Source: Synergistaceae bacterium (GTDB taxonomy: Bacteria; Synergistota; Synergistia; Synergistales; Aminobacteriaceae). Taken from it: 64,000 bases of DNA. The DNA lies in assembly GCA_017470485.1 (NCBI GenBank), contig JAFUYQ010000005.1, positions 1 to 64,000 on the forward strand, in the 5' to 3' direction. Numbering within the stretch: the stretch's first letter is position 1; each line of letters begins with the position of its first letter. This document shows positions 18,183 to 27,117 of the stretch, piece by piece. The notes under the pieces are model-generated. The model was not told the DNA's origin. It did no database searches and was given only the letters and a program-made list of their open reading frames with translations. The position numbers were made by a program, and so were the translations under genes.

Positions 18183-19703
18183 TTAACAGCTCATCTTCTT
18201 TATGGCAAGCATTATCACTGCGGCCAGCCCAAAAATTCCTAGCGTTAAGCCCTCACAGCCTCCCGATGATCCTGTTTTGCCGCTTCCGGTTTCAATGTAA
18301 TCCTCCTCGCTGTACGAATTGTAATCGTCATAGCTTCTTCCTTCAGTGCCTCTGGCCGCTAAACTGGAGTAGTTCGAGGACGCATACGATAACGCTCCTG
18401 CGACATCAAGCTCGCTGGAGAATAATAATGCCTGTCTAATCTGATATGCTGTCGCCGCTTCGGGAAGCACTGAGGCCACAAGCATTGCCGCTCCTGCCAC
18501 ATGAGGCGCAGCCATTGACGTTCCCTGCGCCGAACGAAGACTCACTCCGTCTTCTTTTACGTTTCCTGAAGCACTCTGAAGCCACGTGCTTAATATCGCC
18601 TGTCCGGGTGCCTGAATATTCGCGCCCTTGTTGCTGAATGTCGCTAGGTATGTCGTTCCCAAGTACGAAATCCGGGCGAGTGCGCCTACCGAAATCATGT
18701 TGTCAAGCCCCTTGAATGATGCCGGATAAACATAATACCCCGCTCCCGGAATTAATTTGCCCTGCGCTTTTGTGGTTGGTTCCCCGACTGTCTCGCCGTA
18801 ATTCCCTGCCGCTACGACTATTACGGCCTTGTTAGTGTTGTCCAATGCCTTGAATGCCCTCCATAACGCTGACGATACGAGATTGTCATGAGTCGGCTCT
18901 AAGGCCATGTATGTCTCAAGCGATAAGTTCACAGCCCTTATATTAACGCCCTGATTAATCAGTCCCGTAACGTAATCGACTGCTTTAATGACCGTGTTCA
19001 AATCGCCGTTCCCCGAACTGTCCAGAGCCTTTACGGGAATCATTCTGCAATTCCAGTTAAGCCCCGCAACTCCTATAGTGTTATTCCCTTTAGCACCTAT
19101 CGTTCCGGCAACATGCGTTCCGTGTCCGTAGTCGTCAAAAGCGTCATCAGTGTTTCCTGTTTTGAGTGTCCTGTATGACAGGTCTACAGCCACGTTATCC
19201 GTTAAATCGGGGTTGGTGTAGTCAATCCCTGAGTCGATTATCGCCGCGTAAATTGTGTCCTTTCCTGTTGTAGTGTCCCATGCTGACGGAGCTTTTATTT
19301 CCTCCATTCCCCAGCACTCATCGTAATAATTATCATTGGGTACGACTGCGGCATGTACTTTGTAGTTGGGGGAGACTGCAATGACATTGGGGTCAGCCCT
19401 GAGAATTTCGGCGAACTCCTCAGCGTCCATACTCTCAGAATGAATCATCATGAATGCTCCGCCCTCGCTCTCAGATAACGAAGGGTAAAACTCGCTCACT
19501 GACGCTCCCGAAACTGAGGCCGCAAAATCCGAAGCCTCTACCGACAATTCAGAGGCACTGAACGAACCTGATGAATTTTTCTCAGACGGCCTTAATACGA
19601 CAATAACATCACCGTCAGTATATCCGCTTGCTAACGCCCAAACAGGCAGCGCAGTCAGAACGAGAGCGAAGACTGCTGAGATGGCCATAATTTTCCTGTA
19701 CAC
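18183..19703 (-). CDS. Exported subtilisin-family (S8) serine protease with Synergist-CTERM signal
   Basis: 506 residues. Signal peptide 1-26, an I9-like propeptide (about 30-115, with VIVVLRPSE and FMMIHSESMDAEEFAEIL), then the S8 domain: Asp157 (IIDSGIDY), His194 (DYGHGTHVAGTIG), oxyanion Asn301 (VVAAGNYG) and Ser396 (QGTSMAAPHVAGAAM). After a Tyr/Ser/Asp-rich linker the chain ends GGCEGLTLGIFGLAAVIMLA and a KK tail, fitting Synergist-CTERM. The start is GTG at 19703 (AAGGAC ten bases before); an ATG five codons in is possible. Role: extracellular or surface protein breakdown. It is transcribed away from guaA. Confidence 0.92.
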   Translation of the reverse strand: MYRKIMAISAVFALVLTALPVWALASGYTDGDVIVVLRPSEKNSSGSFSASELSVEASDFAASVSGASVSEFYPSLSESEGGAFMMIHSESMDAEEFAEILRADPNVIAVSPNYKVHAAVVPNDNYYDECWGMEEIKAPSAWDTTTGKDTIYAAIIDSGIDYTNPDLTDNVAVDLSYRTLKTGNTDDAFDDYGHGTHVAGTIGAKGNNTIGVAGLNWNCRMIPVKALDSSGNGDLNTVIKAVDYVTGLINQGVNIRAVNLSLETYMALEPTHDNLVSSALWRAFKALDNTNKAVIVVAAGNYGETVGEPTTKAQGKLIPGAGYYVYPASFKGLDNMISVGALARISYLGTTYLATFSNKGANIQAPGQAILSTWLQSASGNVKEDGVSLRSAQGTSMAAPHVAGAAMLVASVLPEAATAYQIRQALLFSSELDVAGALSYASSNYSSLAARGTEGRSYDDYNSYSEEDYIETGSGKTGSSGGCEGLTLGIFGLAAVIMLAIKKMSC

Positions 19704-19813
19704 TATGATTCACGTCCTTAACGCTAAATTTTTTTGTGTTTACTTTGAAATTATACACGCTAAATTTTCAGGCATTATATAATTTTCCTAAAGAGGAGGT
19801 AAGAAAACTTAAC

Positions 19814-21358
19814 ATGAAAACTATAAACCAGAATATTGTCATCATTAACTGCGGTTCACAGTTCACACAGTTAATTGCGAGAAGACTAAGGGAAATGAAA
19901 ATTCACAGCGTCATTCTCAACTGGGACTCATCGCCTGAGAAAATCAAGTCATATTCCCCCAAAGGCCTGATTATTTCAGGAGGCCCCGACAGCGTTAATG
20001 ACCCTGACGCTATCACTGTTGACCCTGAGATTCTTAACACCGGCTGTCCCGTACTGGGTATCTGCTACGGTATGCAGCTCCTCGCGAAACTTACCGGCGG
20101 TACTGTTACAGCAGGGACTTCAAGAGAATACGGGGTAACTAAGATTCAAAAGACCGGTAATGACTCATTACTTCTCGGCGAGAATATACCCCAGTCAATG
20201 AATGTCTTAATGAGTCACGGCGATAACGTCTCGGAACTTCCCGAAGGCTTCAAAGCTACATCGCTCACCGACAGCCACATCATCTCATCAATCGAGGACA
20301 CTCAGCGGAAATTCTTCGGTCTTCAGTTCCACCCCGAAGTGATTCACACCGAACACGGGAATTATATTCTGAGGAGTTTTGTCTTCAAGGTCTGCGGCTG
20401 TTCAGGGGACTGGAATCTTTCCGACTGGGTTGACGGAATGACCGCCTCAATACGCGAGACTGTGGGAAGCTCTAAGGTCGTCTGCGGTTTGTCGGGGGGA
20501 GTTGATTCGAGCGTCTCAGCCGTACTCGTTCACAGGGCTGTCGGCGATAACCTTCAGTGCGTTTTCGTCAATCACGGCTTAATGCGCCTCAATGAACCCG
20601 AAGCCGTCATGAAGGAATATGACTCTCTCGGCCTCAACGTAAAGTATGTTGACGCTTCCGAATTATTCCTGAAGGAACTCGCAGGAGTTACAGACCCAGA
20701 ACAGAAACGAAAGATTATAGGACGATTATTCATTGATGTCTTCGAGGCCGAAGCGAAGAAAATTGAAGGTGCTGAATGGCTATTGCAGGGAACTATTTAT
20801 CCTGACGTTATCGAGAGCGGCACAAAGAAAGGTTCTGCGCTCATAAAATCTCATCACAACGTCGGCGGACTTCCCGAAAAAATGAACCTCAAACTCCTTG
20901 AGCCTCTCCGCGATTTGTTCAAAGACGAAGTGAGAAGGCTCGGACGAATCATCGGAATGCCTGACGAAATCATTAACCGCCAGCCGTTTCCCGGTCCCGG
21001 CCTTGCGGTGAGGTGTCTTGGCGAAATCACTAAGGATAGACTTGATACTTTGAGGGCAGCCGATGCAATTTTCAGGGAGGAACTGAAGAGCGCAGGTCTT
21101 TATGCTGGAATTTGGCAGGCTTTCTGCGTACTTCTTCCGGTGAAATCAGTCGGCGTTATGGGGGACAGCAGAACTTACAGCGAGGCGGTCGTTCTAAGGG
21201 CGATAAACTCTCAGGACGCTATGACTGCTGAATGGTCGAGGATTGATTATGACGTTCTCGACAGGGTGTCTAAGAGAATCTGCAACGAGGTCAGAGGCAT
21301 TAACAGAGTGGTACTAGATGTAACTTCAAAGCCGCCCGCAACTATCGAATGGGAGTAA
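19814..21358 (+). CDS. guaA: GMP synthase (glutamine-hydrolysing)
   Basis: 514 residues from the ATG at 19814 (AGGAGG at 19794-19799, a rather long spacing). The glutaminase domain has the Cys in VLGICYGMQLLAKL and the His-Glu pair in FGLQFHPEVIHTEHG. The ATP-pyrophosphatase P-loop is VCGLSGGVDSSVSAVL. The C-terminal dimer domain ends VLDVTSKPPATIEWE, the family's typical finish. It converts XMP to GMP. No guanine-type riboswitch was seen in the short leader. Confidence 0.97.
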   Translation: MKTINQNIVIINCGSQFTQLIARRLREMKIHSVILNWDSSPEKIKSYSPKGLIISGGPDSVNDPDAITVDPEILNTGCPVLGICYGMQLLAKLTGGTVTAGTSREYGVTKIQKTGNDSLLLGENIPQSMNVLMSHGDNVSELPEGFKATSLTDSHIISSIEDTQRKFFGLQFHPEVIHTEHGNYILRSFVFKVCGCSGDWNLSDWVDGMTASIRETVGSSKVVCGLSGGVDSSVSAVLVHRAVGDNLQCVFVNHGLMRLNEPEAVMKEYDSLGLNVKYVDASELFLKELAGVTDPEQKRKIIGRLFIDVFEAEAKKIEGAEWLLQGTIYPDVIESGTKKGSALIKSHHNVGGLPEKMNLKLLEPLRDLFKDEVRRLGRIIGMPDEIINRQPFPGPGLAVRCLGEITKDRLDTLRAADAIFREELKSAGLYAGIWQAFCVLLPVKSVGVMGDSRTYSEAVVLRAINSQDAMTAEWSRIDYDVLDRVSKRICNEVRGINRVVLDVTSKPPATIEWE

Positions 21359-21366
21359 AACGCAGG

Positions 21367-21387
21367 AGGGGAGTCCTTTCCTCCCCT
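21367..21387. terminator. Weak hairpin between guaA and the BrxL-like gene
   Basis: AGGGGAG / CTCCCCT stem, 7-nt loop, between two converging stop codons. There is no T-run, so its role as terminator is uncertain. Confidence 0.35.
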
Positions 21388-22814
21388 TACTCCCTGACGG
21401 TGAAGTCAGGCATTCCCCTGCCCTTGTACTCAGAATCGAGAAGTCCGGCCTGATAACGTATAATCTCCCTCATTCTCTCAGCGCGGCTAAGGCAGTAGCG
21501 TTTGAAATCCTGCGCCGAAATATCATCGGGCTTTCTTACGTTCGGGAAAAGAAGTTTCAGGTAAGCTGTTGAGATTCTTTTAACGGCTTCGGTGTCTCTG
21601 GTATCAGAGCCTTTCGGAACATCGACAAGTTCATCGACTATTCCCCTGTAGGAAATATCATCTCTGAGTTCATGAAGCACTGAGCAGAAATACTCGGTGT
21701 TCAATGCCCAGCCCTGAATCTTCAAGTCATCGTTCATTCTAGGAATGTTCCAGCCCCTCAGAAAACCGTGAAATCTCTCAATCAATGCCGACTCGTGAAA
21801 CACCTTCGGCAATTCCGTGAACATGTCCGCGTAACCGTCCTGTTTCATCGCCTCAATGCTTATGTTTCCGCACAGCACTAATCCTGCGTCAGCAGTACCC
21901 TTGTAGCTTCCGACTGTGAAAACTCCCTGCTCTAAGTAGCCTTTCAGAGCCGCGCGCATTTCGTCAGTGTTCCCGAATGAGATAGTCTGAATTTCGTCGA
22001 GGACAACGAAGTCATTGCCGGTGATTAATCCCTCGCAGTTCTTCGTTAGGTCATAGAACATTTTTGAACGGGTCATTACTCCTCCGCTCGATAACCAGCC
22101 GTAACGGCTTACGTTCCCGAAAACATAGCTTTTCCCTGTTCCTTTGGGTGCAAGCTCGATGATGTTGAGTCTTTTCTCGGCGAAGGTAAGAAGCCTCGTG
22201 AGCATTGAGAGTTTCCGCTCCTCGTCCCTGTAGCCCTCAGCGTTGTAGTCGATCGCTCCGAGCAATATATCTTCCCATTCATAAATATTGAACTCCGAAC
22301 GCGCCTCGCGGTAATCATCAGTGCTTACGGTGTAGGGGCAGAACGTCTCGAAGCTGACAAGCTCAATCCGTCCCTGATTTTTGCCTTCGGACAGTCTGTA
22401 GCCGAGTTCGATTATTCCCCAGACTTCACGGCCTGCGGATAATTCACGGCTGTATTTCTGCCATGTCGAACGCTCGATGAATGTTTCCTTGCCCGTCAAT
22501 CCGAATGCCGGAATGCTGAACGTTATTTCCTGAGTTTTGATGTCAATATCGGCGGAGATTTTAGCGAGGAATTTTACCCTTTCGCCCTCAAGAATGATTC
22601 TGTTCTTGAGACTTATCCATTCGTTGCGGTCAGGAATGAAATTCTGAGTGAAGTCTTTGATTTTGCCGATGTCATAGTTTCCCTCACCGTCAGAAAATTT
22701 CTGTATTATCCAGTCCCTCATGAATGCCGGAAGACTTAATGCCGTGAAAAAATTTGTCCTCCTCAAATCCTTATAGACCGCTATGTCTCCGAATACACTT
22801 TTGATTTTGCACAC
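21387..22814 (-). CDS. Stand-alone BrxL-type AAA+ ATPase without Lon protease domain
   Basis: 475 residues, GTG start with GGGGTG upstream. The AAA+ core closely follows BREX protein BrxL (TIGR02688 family): Walker A APKGTGKS (222-229), a LSSGGVMTRSKMFYDL block, Walker B FVVLDEIQTISF (269-), LCGNIS sensor with Asn317, and FHESALIERFHGFLRGWNIP with the putative Arg finger (Arg347). The N-terminal 200 residues match the BrxL front domain in layout. Full BrxL is some 680 residues with a Lon-type peptidase domain; here the chain stops after the helical lid, so it is ATPase only. No brxA, brxB, brxC, pglX or pglZ gene is near; neighbours are guaA and a decarboxylase subunit. BrxL binds DNA in phage defence; function here is open. 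Confidence 0.8.
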   Translation of the reverse strand: MCKIKSVFGDIAVYKDLRRTNFFTALSLPAFMRDWIIQKFSDGEGNYDIGKIKDFTQNFIPDRNEWISLKNRIILEGERVKFLAKISADIDIKTQEITFSIPAFGLTGKETFIERSTWQKYSRELSAGREVWGIIELGYRLSEGKNQGRIELVSFETFCPYTVSTDDYREARSEFNIYEWEDILLGAIDYNAEGYRDEERKLSMLTRLLTFAEKRLNIIELAPKGTGKSYVFGNVSRYGWLSSGGVMTRSKMFYDLTKNCEGLITGNDFVVLDEIQTISFGNTDEMRAALKGYLEQGVFTVGSYKGTADAGLVLCGNISIEAMKQDGYADMFTELPKVFHESALIERFHGFLRGWNIPRMNDDLKIQGWALNTEYFCSVLHELRDDISYRGIVDELVDVPKGSDTRDTEAVKRISTAYLKLLFPNVRKPDDISAQDFKRYCLSRAERMREIIRYQAGLLDSEYKGRGMPDFTVRE

Positions 22815-22836
22815 CCTTAATCACCCCATAAAAACA

Positions 22837-22872
22837 GCCGGAAGACTCTAATCTCAAAAAGAATCTTCCGGC
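22837..22872 (-). terminator. Terminator of the decarboxylase beta-subunit gene
   Basis: Nine-base perfect stem (GCCGGAAGA / TCTTCCGGC), 18-nt loop, followed on the minus strand by TGTTTTTATG. It isolates the BrxL-like gene from the gene upstream. Confidence 0.85.
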
Positions 22873-22901
22873 CATGTTCAGACTGTTTCAGTAAATTTCT
22901 T

Positions 22902-24074
22902 TTAGCGCGATAAAAGCGTAAGCATTACTCCTGCCGCTACCGCCGTGCCGATAACTCCGGCAACGTTCGGGCCCATAGCGTGCATGAGAAGGAAATGTCC
23001 GGGATATTCCTTCTGGACGCAACGCTGAACTACCCTCGCCGCCATAGGTACTGCGCTGACTCCTGCGGCACCTATCATCGGGTTAATCTTTCCGCCAGAA
23101 AGTATCTTCATTATCTGACCGAATACGAGTCCTCCGAACGTGCTGAACGCGAACGCTACGAGTCCCAAGCAGATTATGGCAAGCGTTCCGACAGTCAAGA
23201 ACTTATCGGCGGCCATCGTTGAACCTACTGAGAGCGCAAGGAAAATCGTTACGATGTTCATGAGTTCGTTCTGAGCGGTATTGCTGAGACGGTCAGTAAC
23301 TCCGCATTCCCTGAGAAGGTTTCCGAACATTAACGTTCCGACAAGCGGCACGCACGCAGGAAGTATTAATCCAGAAACGACCGTGCAGATAATCGGGAAT
23401 AAAATCTTCTCGCGCTTCGAGACTGGACGGAGCTGACCCATGATAATGCCTCTGTCCTTTTTGCTGGTCATCATGTAGATAACAGGAGGCTGAATCATCG
23501 GGACTAATGACATGTAGCTGTAAGCCGCTACTGCTACCGCTCCGAGAATCTGAGTCTGTCCGAGCATGACCGTCAGGTAAATGCTTGTAGGGCCGTCAGC
23601 TCCTCCGATGATGGCGATACTTGCGGCCTCTTTGATGTTGAATGAGACGAGGCCGTTAGTGAGAGTTCCGAGCCAGTTAGCACCGATGAACGCAACGAAA
23701 ACTCCGAACTGTGCCGCCGCTCCGAGAAGGAACGTTATCGGGTTGGCGATGAGGGGAGCGAAGTCGGTCATTGCGCCGATGCCCAAGAAAATCAATATCG
23801 GGTAAATCTCGAACTCTGCACCGTAATACAGTGAGCGCAGGAAGCCTATCGTGTGAGTAGTCTCGTTGAACTCGTCCCAAATTCCTGAGAGGGGCAAATT
23901 CACGAGGAGGCACCCGAAAGCAATCGGCACGAGCAAGAGGGGTTCAAACCCTTTGCCGATGGCCAGATAAAGAAGGACGAACGACACTACGAGCATGATG
24001 ATGTTGCCGGTAGTGAGGCCGAAGAAGCCTGACTTGAGCATTAAATCCTGTAATGCTGTCAAATACATCTCCAT
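22902..24074 (-). CDS. Sodium-translocating decarboxylase, beta subunit (OadB/GcdB/MmdB family)
   Basis: About 390 residues, very hydrophobic, with around ten membrane segments. Conserved blocks are PILIFLGIGAMTDFAPLIANP, LGAAAQFGVFVAF and AIIGGADGPTSIYL, the last being the family's Na+-path signature. The beta subunit couples decarboxylation of a biotin-bound carboxyl group to Na+ export. The carboxyltransferase, biotin and gamma subunits are not in the window, so the substrate (oxaloacetate, methylmalonyl-CoA, glutaconyl-CoA) cannot be named. I prefer the ATG at 24074; a TTG at 24086 would sit too close to AAAGGA. Monocistronic, with its own terminator. Confidence 0.92.
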   Translation of the reverse strand: MEMYLTALQDLMLKSGFFGLTTGNIIMLVVSFVLLYLAIGKGFEPLLLVPIAFGCLLVNLPLSGIWDEFNETTHTIGFLRSLYYGAEFEIYPILIFLGIGAMTDFAPLIANPITFLLGAAAQFGVFVAFIGANWLGTLTNGLVSFNIKEAASIAIIGGADGPTSIYLTVMLGQTQILGAVAVAAYSYMSLVPMIQPPVIYMMTSKKDRGIIMGQLRPVSKREKILFPIICTVVSGLILPACVPLVGTLMFGNLLRECGVTDRLSNTAQNELMNIVTIFLALSVGSTMAADKFLTVGTLAIICLGLVAFAFSTFGGLVFGQIMKILSGGKINPMIGAAGVSAVPMAARVVQRCVQKEYPGHFLLMHAMGPNVAGVIGTAVAAGVMLTLLSR

Positions 24075-24189
24075 ACTATGAATCAAATCCTTTCGTGAAA
24101 AATAAATAAGTGAAAATAATTTTGTTACTGCAATTTATATCACAGAGTTCAACACTTTTGCAAATGAAAACGTTATAAGCCTCATGTTC

Positions 24190-24657
24190 CTATTCCCCGT
24201 ACAAACTGCATAAATGTCCGTAGAACGTCTCATGGCCGTTAATTTCTTTGGGGAAATCCCTTTTGTATGTCAGCTTGAAGAATTGTGTATCACGGTTCAT
24301 AGCGTCAAATTTTTCCTGATTAAACTTTGAGGCAAGCACATGCTGGAGGTCATCGTACGCATAATTCCCAAGAGGTACGGCCTCAAGAAGCCTCCTGCAT
24401 TCCGGCAGTGTTTCATATGCCAGCGCGAAAAAGTAATCGGTCATGACATAATCAGCCAGAAATCTTTGAGTCTTCCAGTATTCCAGCCACATATCAAGCA
24501 CAAATTCACACAGAGGGCATTCAGGCCGTGCCGACTGCACGCTTATGCACCACCTTCGGAGTGAGACATTATATTCACGAAGATTTGTCGGACGGCGCAA
24601 AGTACAGTAATTCATTCCGAAATCACGAAGAATGTTAATCCTGCGGCTAATCTTCAT
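24190..24657 (-). CDS. C-terminal half of a capsular-polysaccharide-type glycosyltransferase
   Basis: 155 residues. FVLDMWLEYWKTQRFLADYV, MTDYFFALAYETLPECRRLL and FFKLTYKRDF match the second half of Caps_synth (PF05704) glycosyltransferases, which are normally about 300 residues. The nucleotide-sugar-binding first half (IWICWWQG-type start and DXD region) is absent. The ATG overlaps the stop of the upstream gene by four bases (ATGA), so it is still coupled. Either a true short protein working with a partner, or a remnant left by a deletion that fused it behind the upstream gene. Family call moderate; activity doubtful. Confidence 0.6.
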   Translation of the reverse strand: MKISRRINILRDFGMNYCTLRRPTNLREYNVSLRRWCISVQSARPECPLCEFVLDMWLEYWKTQRFLADYVMTDYFFALAYETLPECRRLLEAVPLGNYAYDDLQHVLASKFNQEKFDAMNRDTQFFKLTYKRDFPKEINGHETFYGHLCSLYGE

Positions 24658-25514
24658 TTGTCTGCGAACAGTGAATCAAAATTAACTCTCTCGAACACTT
24701 CAAGTTTACCGCCTCTTGTAGCGTTCAAGATTTTTATGCCGTGTTCATCAGCGTAGTGTCTAGCCTCAATAAAAGCCTCCGTAGCTAAATCCAACGGGAA
24801 AACTACAGCTTCCTCATCTTTTTGGCCGTTTCCCCAGAAACTTTCAGTCTGGTATTTTTGAAAATGATTCTTTATTGCGTTGTTGACTGTTATTTTTCCG
24901 TCTTTTGTAATTTCTCTGGCGAATGAATGATCCACTCCCAGCAGAATTATCTCCTTGAAGCCCATGTAACAGGCGCACTGAATGCTGACATAAGTAACGG
25001 TAGAGCCGTCATAAACGCACTTTGAAATATCATCGGAGAAAAGTATTTTTCCTTTTGGCGGTTCAATGAGTCTCAGCAGAATCGCTCCGTCTATATCATA
25101 GATTCTTCCGTCCGCGCTCATAGCGATAATTTTGAGTTCTGTCTCGACCGCTGAAATTTTCTCGCGTGTCTTTTTGATTTCCTGAAAGTCGTGAACAGTA
25201 TAAATCGTCGGCCGCCAACCGGTGTCAGGGAATAAATTATATATGCTGTTTGAGGCTATTGATATTTCGCCGTATTCCTTGAGTTTTTCGAGGTCTTTTA
25301 TTGTGAGGCTGGGGCCGTTGCCGATTATGAAACAACGCTGGCCGTCGTAAAAGTTCCTGTATTTTTGTATGGCAGTTCTTCCGCTGGTGAAGCGGTTGAT
25401 ATTCAAGACGCGCTTTACTGCCTTTTCAATCGTCCTGCTGGTTCCTCTGAAGAAAGGATAGAGAGGGCCTTCCCGAAATTTGTTTGTCAGTTTATACATT
25501 TGCGACACAGCCAT
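24654..25514 (-). CDS. DUF115 / 6-HMPK-like protein of surface-glycan clusters
   Basis: 286 residues from the ATG at 25514, which has GGAGG eight bases before it; the upstream in-frame ATGs lack one. Core: GQRCFIIGNGPSLTIKDLEKLK, then ISIASNSIYNLFPDTGWRPT, YVSIQCACYMGFKEIILLGVDHSF, the nucleotide-binding-like pattern of DUF115 (6-hydroxymethylpterin pyrophosphokinase MptE-like) proteins found in capsule, LPS and flagellin-glycan loci, where some act as sugar transferases. N-terminal basic, amphipathic region may touch the membrane. It is followed by the half glycosyltransferase. Its exact reaction is unknown. Confidence 0.75.
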   Translation of the reverse strand: MAVSQMYKLTNKFREGPLYPFFRGTSRTIEKAVKRVLNINRFTSGRTAIQKYRNFYDGQRCFIIGNGPSLTIKDLEKLKEYGEISIASNSIYNLFPDTGWRPTIYTVHDFQEIKKTREKISAVETELKIIAMSADGRIYDIDGAILLRLIEPPKGKILFSDDISKCVYDGSTVTYVSIQCACYMGFKEIILLGVDHSFAREITKDGKITVNNAIKNHFQKYQTESFWGNGQKDEEAVVFPLDLATEAFIEARHYADEHGIKILNATRGGKLEVFERVNFDSLFADK

Positions 25515-25662
25515 TATCACAACCTCCGAAACTCCTGAAAGCATCATCAGAAATTAATACAGCAATGCCAAAACGTCTCATCAAAATTTTCCGCTCCCCC
25601 TGTGAAAATATTTGCCGTAAATTATAGCAAGCAAAGGAAATTTTATCGAAAAGCGGCGTAAT

Positions 25663-25684
25663 CCCCCTAGCTTTAGCTATGGTG
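25663..25684. repeat. Left-end hairpin of the second TnpB element
   Basis: CCCCCTAGCTTTAGCTATGGTG: TAGC / GCTA stem around a TTTA loop, with a partly paired C-rich base. The loop CTTTAG also occurs in the right-end hairpin at 27039-27053, as in IS200/IS605 ends. Confidence 0.45.
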
Positions 25685-25761
25685 ATATAAACCGCTAATA
25701 TAATTTTGCTTGACACTCTTTTACGATACAATAAAATTTCAATGAAAGGAGGTGAGATTAA

Positions 25762-27072
25762 GAAAAGTACCTAACAATCAAGCAGCGGTTAAAGCACCTG
25801 TCAAAAGAAGAATATCGAACTCTTCGTGAATTGTGCCGAACTTCTAAGAACTTAATGAACGAGGCACTTTACGTGAACAGACAGTATTTTTTTACTGAAG
25901 GCAAATATTTGGGCTACGAGAAAACATACGCGATATTGAAAACATCAGAGAACTATAAAAGCCTGAACTCGAATATGGCGCAACAAAGCATGAAGGTTGT
26001 TGACACTATGTTTGCGTCATTCATTGCGCTGTTAAAGCTGGTAAAGAAAAAGCAGTACGACAGCAGAGCCGTAAAAATTCCTCATTACCTGCCCAAAGAC
26101 GGATACGCTCCGCTGATAATACAGCAGTTCACGATACGCGACCAGACATTCACGCTGCCATATTCAAAGCAATACGGAGCGAGGCATTCAAAACTTACTG
26201 TAAAAGTGCCGCCTATACTTGAAGACAAGAAAGTCAAGTACATACGAATAATCCCGATAAATGACGCTAGGTTCTTTGAGATACAGTACGTTTATGAAGC
26301 GGTAGAAGCTCAAAGGGAATTAGACAAGCAAAAAGCACTAGCGATAGATTTCGGATTGAACAATTTAATGACGTGCGTAACAAGTGAAGGGCAATCGTTC
26401 ATCATTGACGGTCGGAGACTGAAAGCGATAAATCAATGGTTCAACAAAATGAACGCAAGGCTTTCGAGCATAAAAGACAAGCAGAAATGCAGTAGAAAAA
26501 CGACATTCCGGCAGAGACAGCTCGCGAGAAAACGTAAACTGCGAGTGAATGACTATATCTCTAAAGCGTGCAGGAAAGTCATAAACTACTGCGTTTTTCA
26601 CAATATCGGGGTATTAGTTTGCGGATATAACGTAACATTCCAGAGAGAGGCAAAGATGGGGAAAGTGAACAACCAAAATTTTGTGAATATCCCCTACGGA
26701 GAAATCCTACATAAATTAGCGTATCTCTGCGAACTGTACGGAATTGAATACGCAGAACAGGAAGAAAGCTATACGTCAAAGGCAAGTTTTTGGGACAAAG
26801 ACGAAATGCCGGTGTATAATGCGGACAATCTGAAGGATTATGAATTTTCCGGCAAGCGGATACATAGAGGAATGTACCAGACAAGCACAGGTTTTGAGTT
26901 CAATGCAGATGTAAACGGAGCGTTGAACATTCTCAGAAAAAGTAATGTTGTGTCCCTTTTGGGGCTATACAGTAGGGGCGGACTGGCTACGCCCTTAAGA
27001 ATAAGGATTGGGAAACAATCAAACTTCTTAAGAACCCTCTGCCCTTTAGGCAGGAGGAGGCTCAGCTGTTAG
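25762..27072 (+). pseudogene. TnpB, variant active site, start codon apparently lost
   Basis: Family-type sequence begins at 25762 (KYLTIKQRLKHLSKEEYRTL), just after a good AAAGGAGGTGAG, but this frame has a TAA at 25759-25761 and no ATG/GTG until much later; the first usual start is TTG at 25831 (413 residues, missing the first helix). One or two bases may have been lost or gained. Counting from 25831: RuvC-I Asp173 (LAIDFGLNNL) and RuvC-III Asp360 (NADVNGALNI) are present. The usual Glu motif is replaced by VLVCGYN; Glu273 or Glu310-312 (EQEESYTS) might substitute, as in rearranged-site TnpBs. No CxxC zinc finger; Cys is Ala in YTSKASF. No tnpA. Likely decaying or repurposed. Confidence 0.8.
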
Positions 27073-27080
27073 AATTTCTG
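26940..27080 (+). ncRNA. Candidate omega-RNA / right end of the second TnpB element
   Basis: The 3' part of the gene has a run of small hairpins: GGGGCGGACTGGCTACGCCC and CTGCC-CTTTA-GGCAG (27039-27053), the pattern seen where tnpB overlaps its omega-RNA. Residues translated here (after NILRKSNVV) are not conserved protein. Ends uncertain. Confidence 0.45.
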
Positions 27081-27117
27081 ACATCATACACAATATATCT
27101 TTGGAGCGAGGTTTATC

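Noticed and set aside
21387-24074. A full BREX defence island
   Set aside because: Only the BrxL-type ATPase is present; neighbours are guaA and a decarboxylase subunit, so the locus cannot be called BREX.
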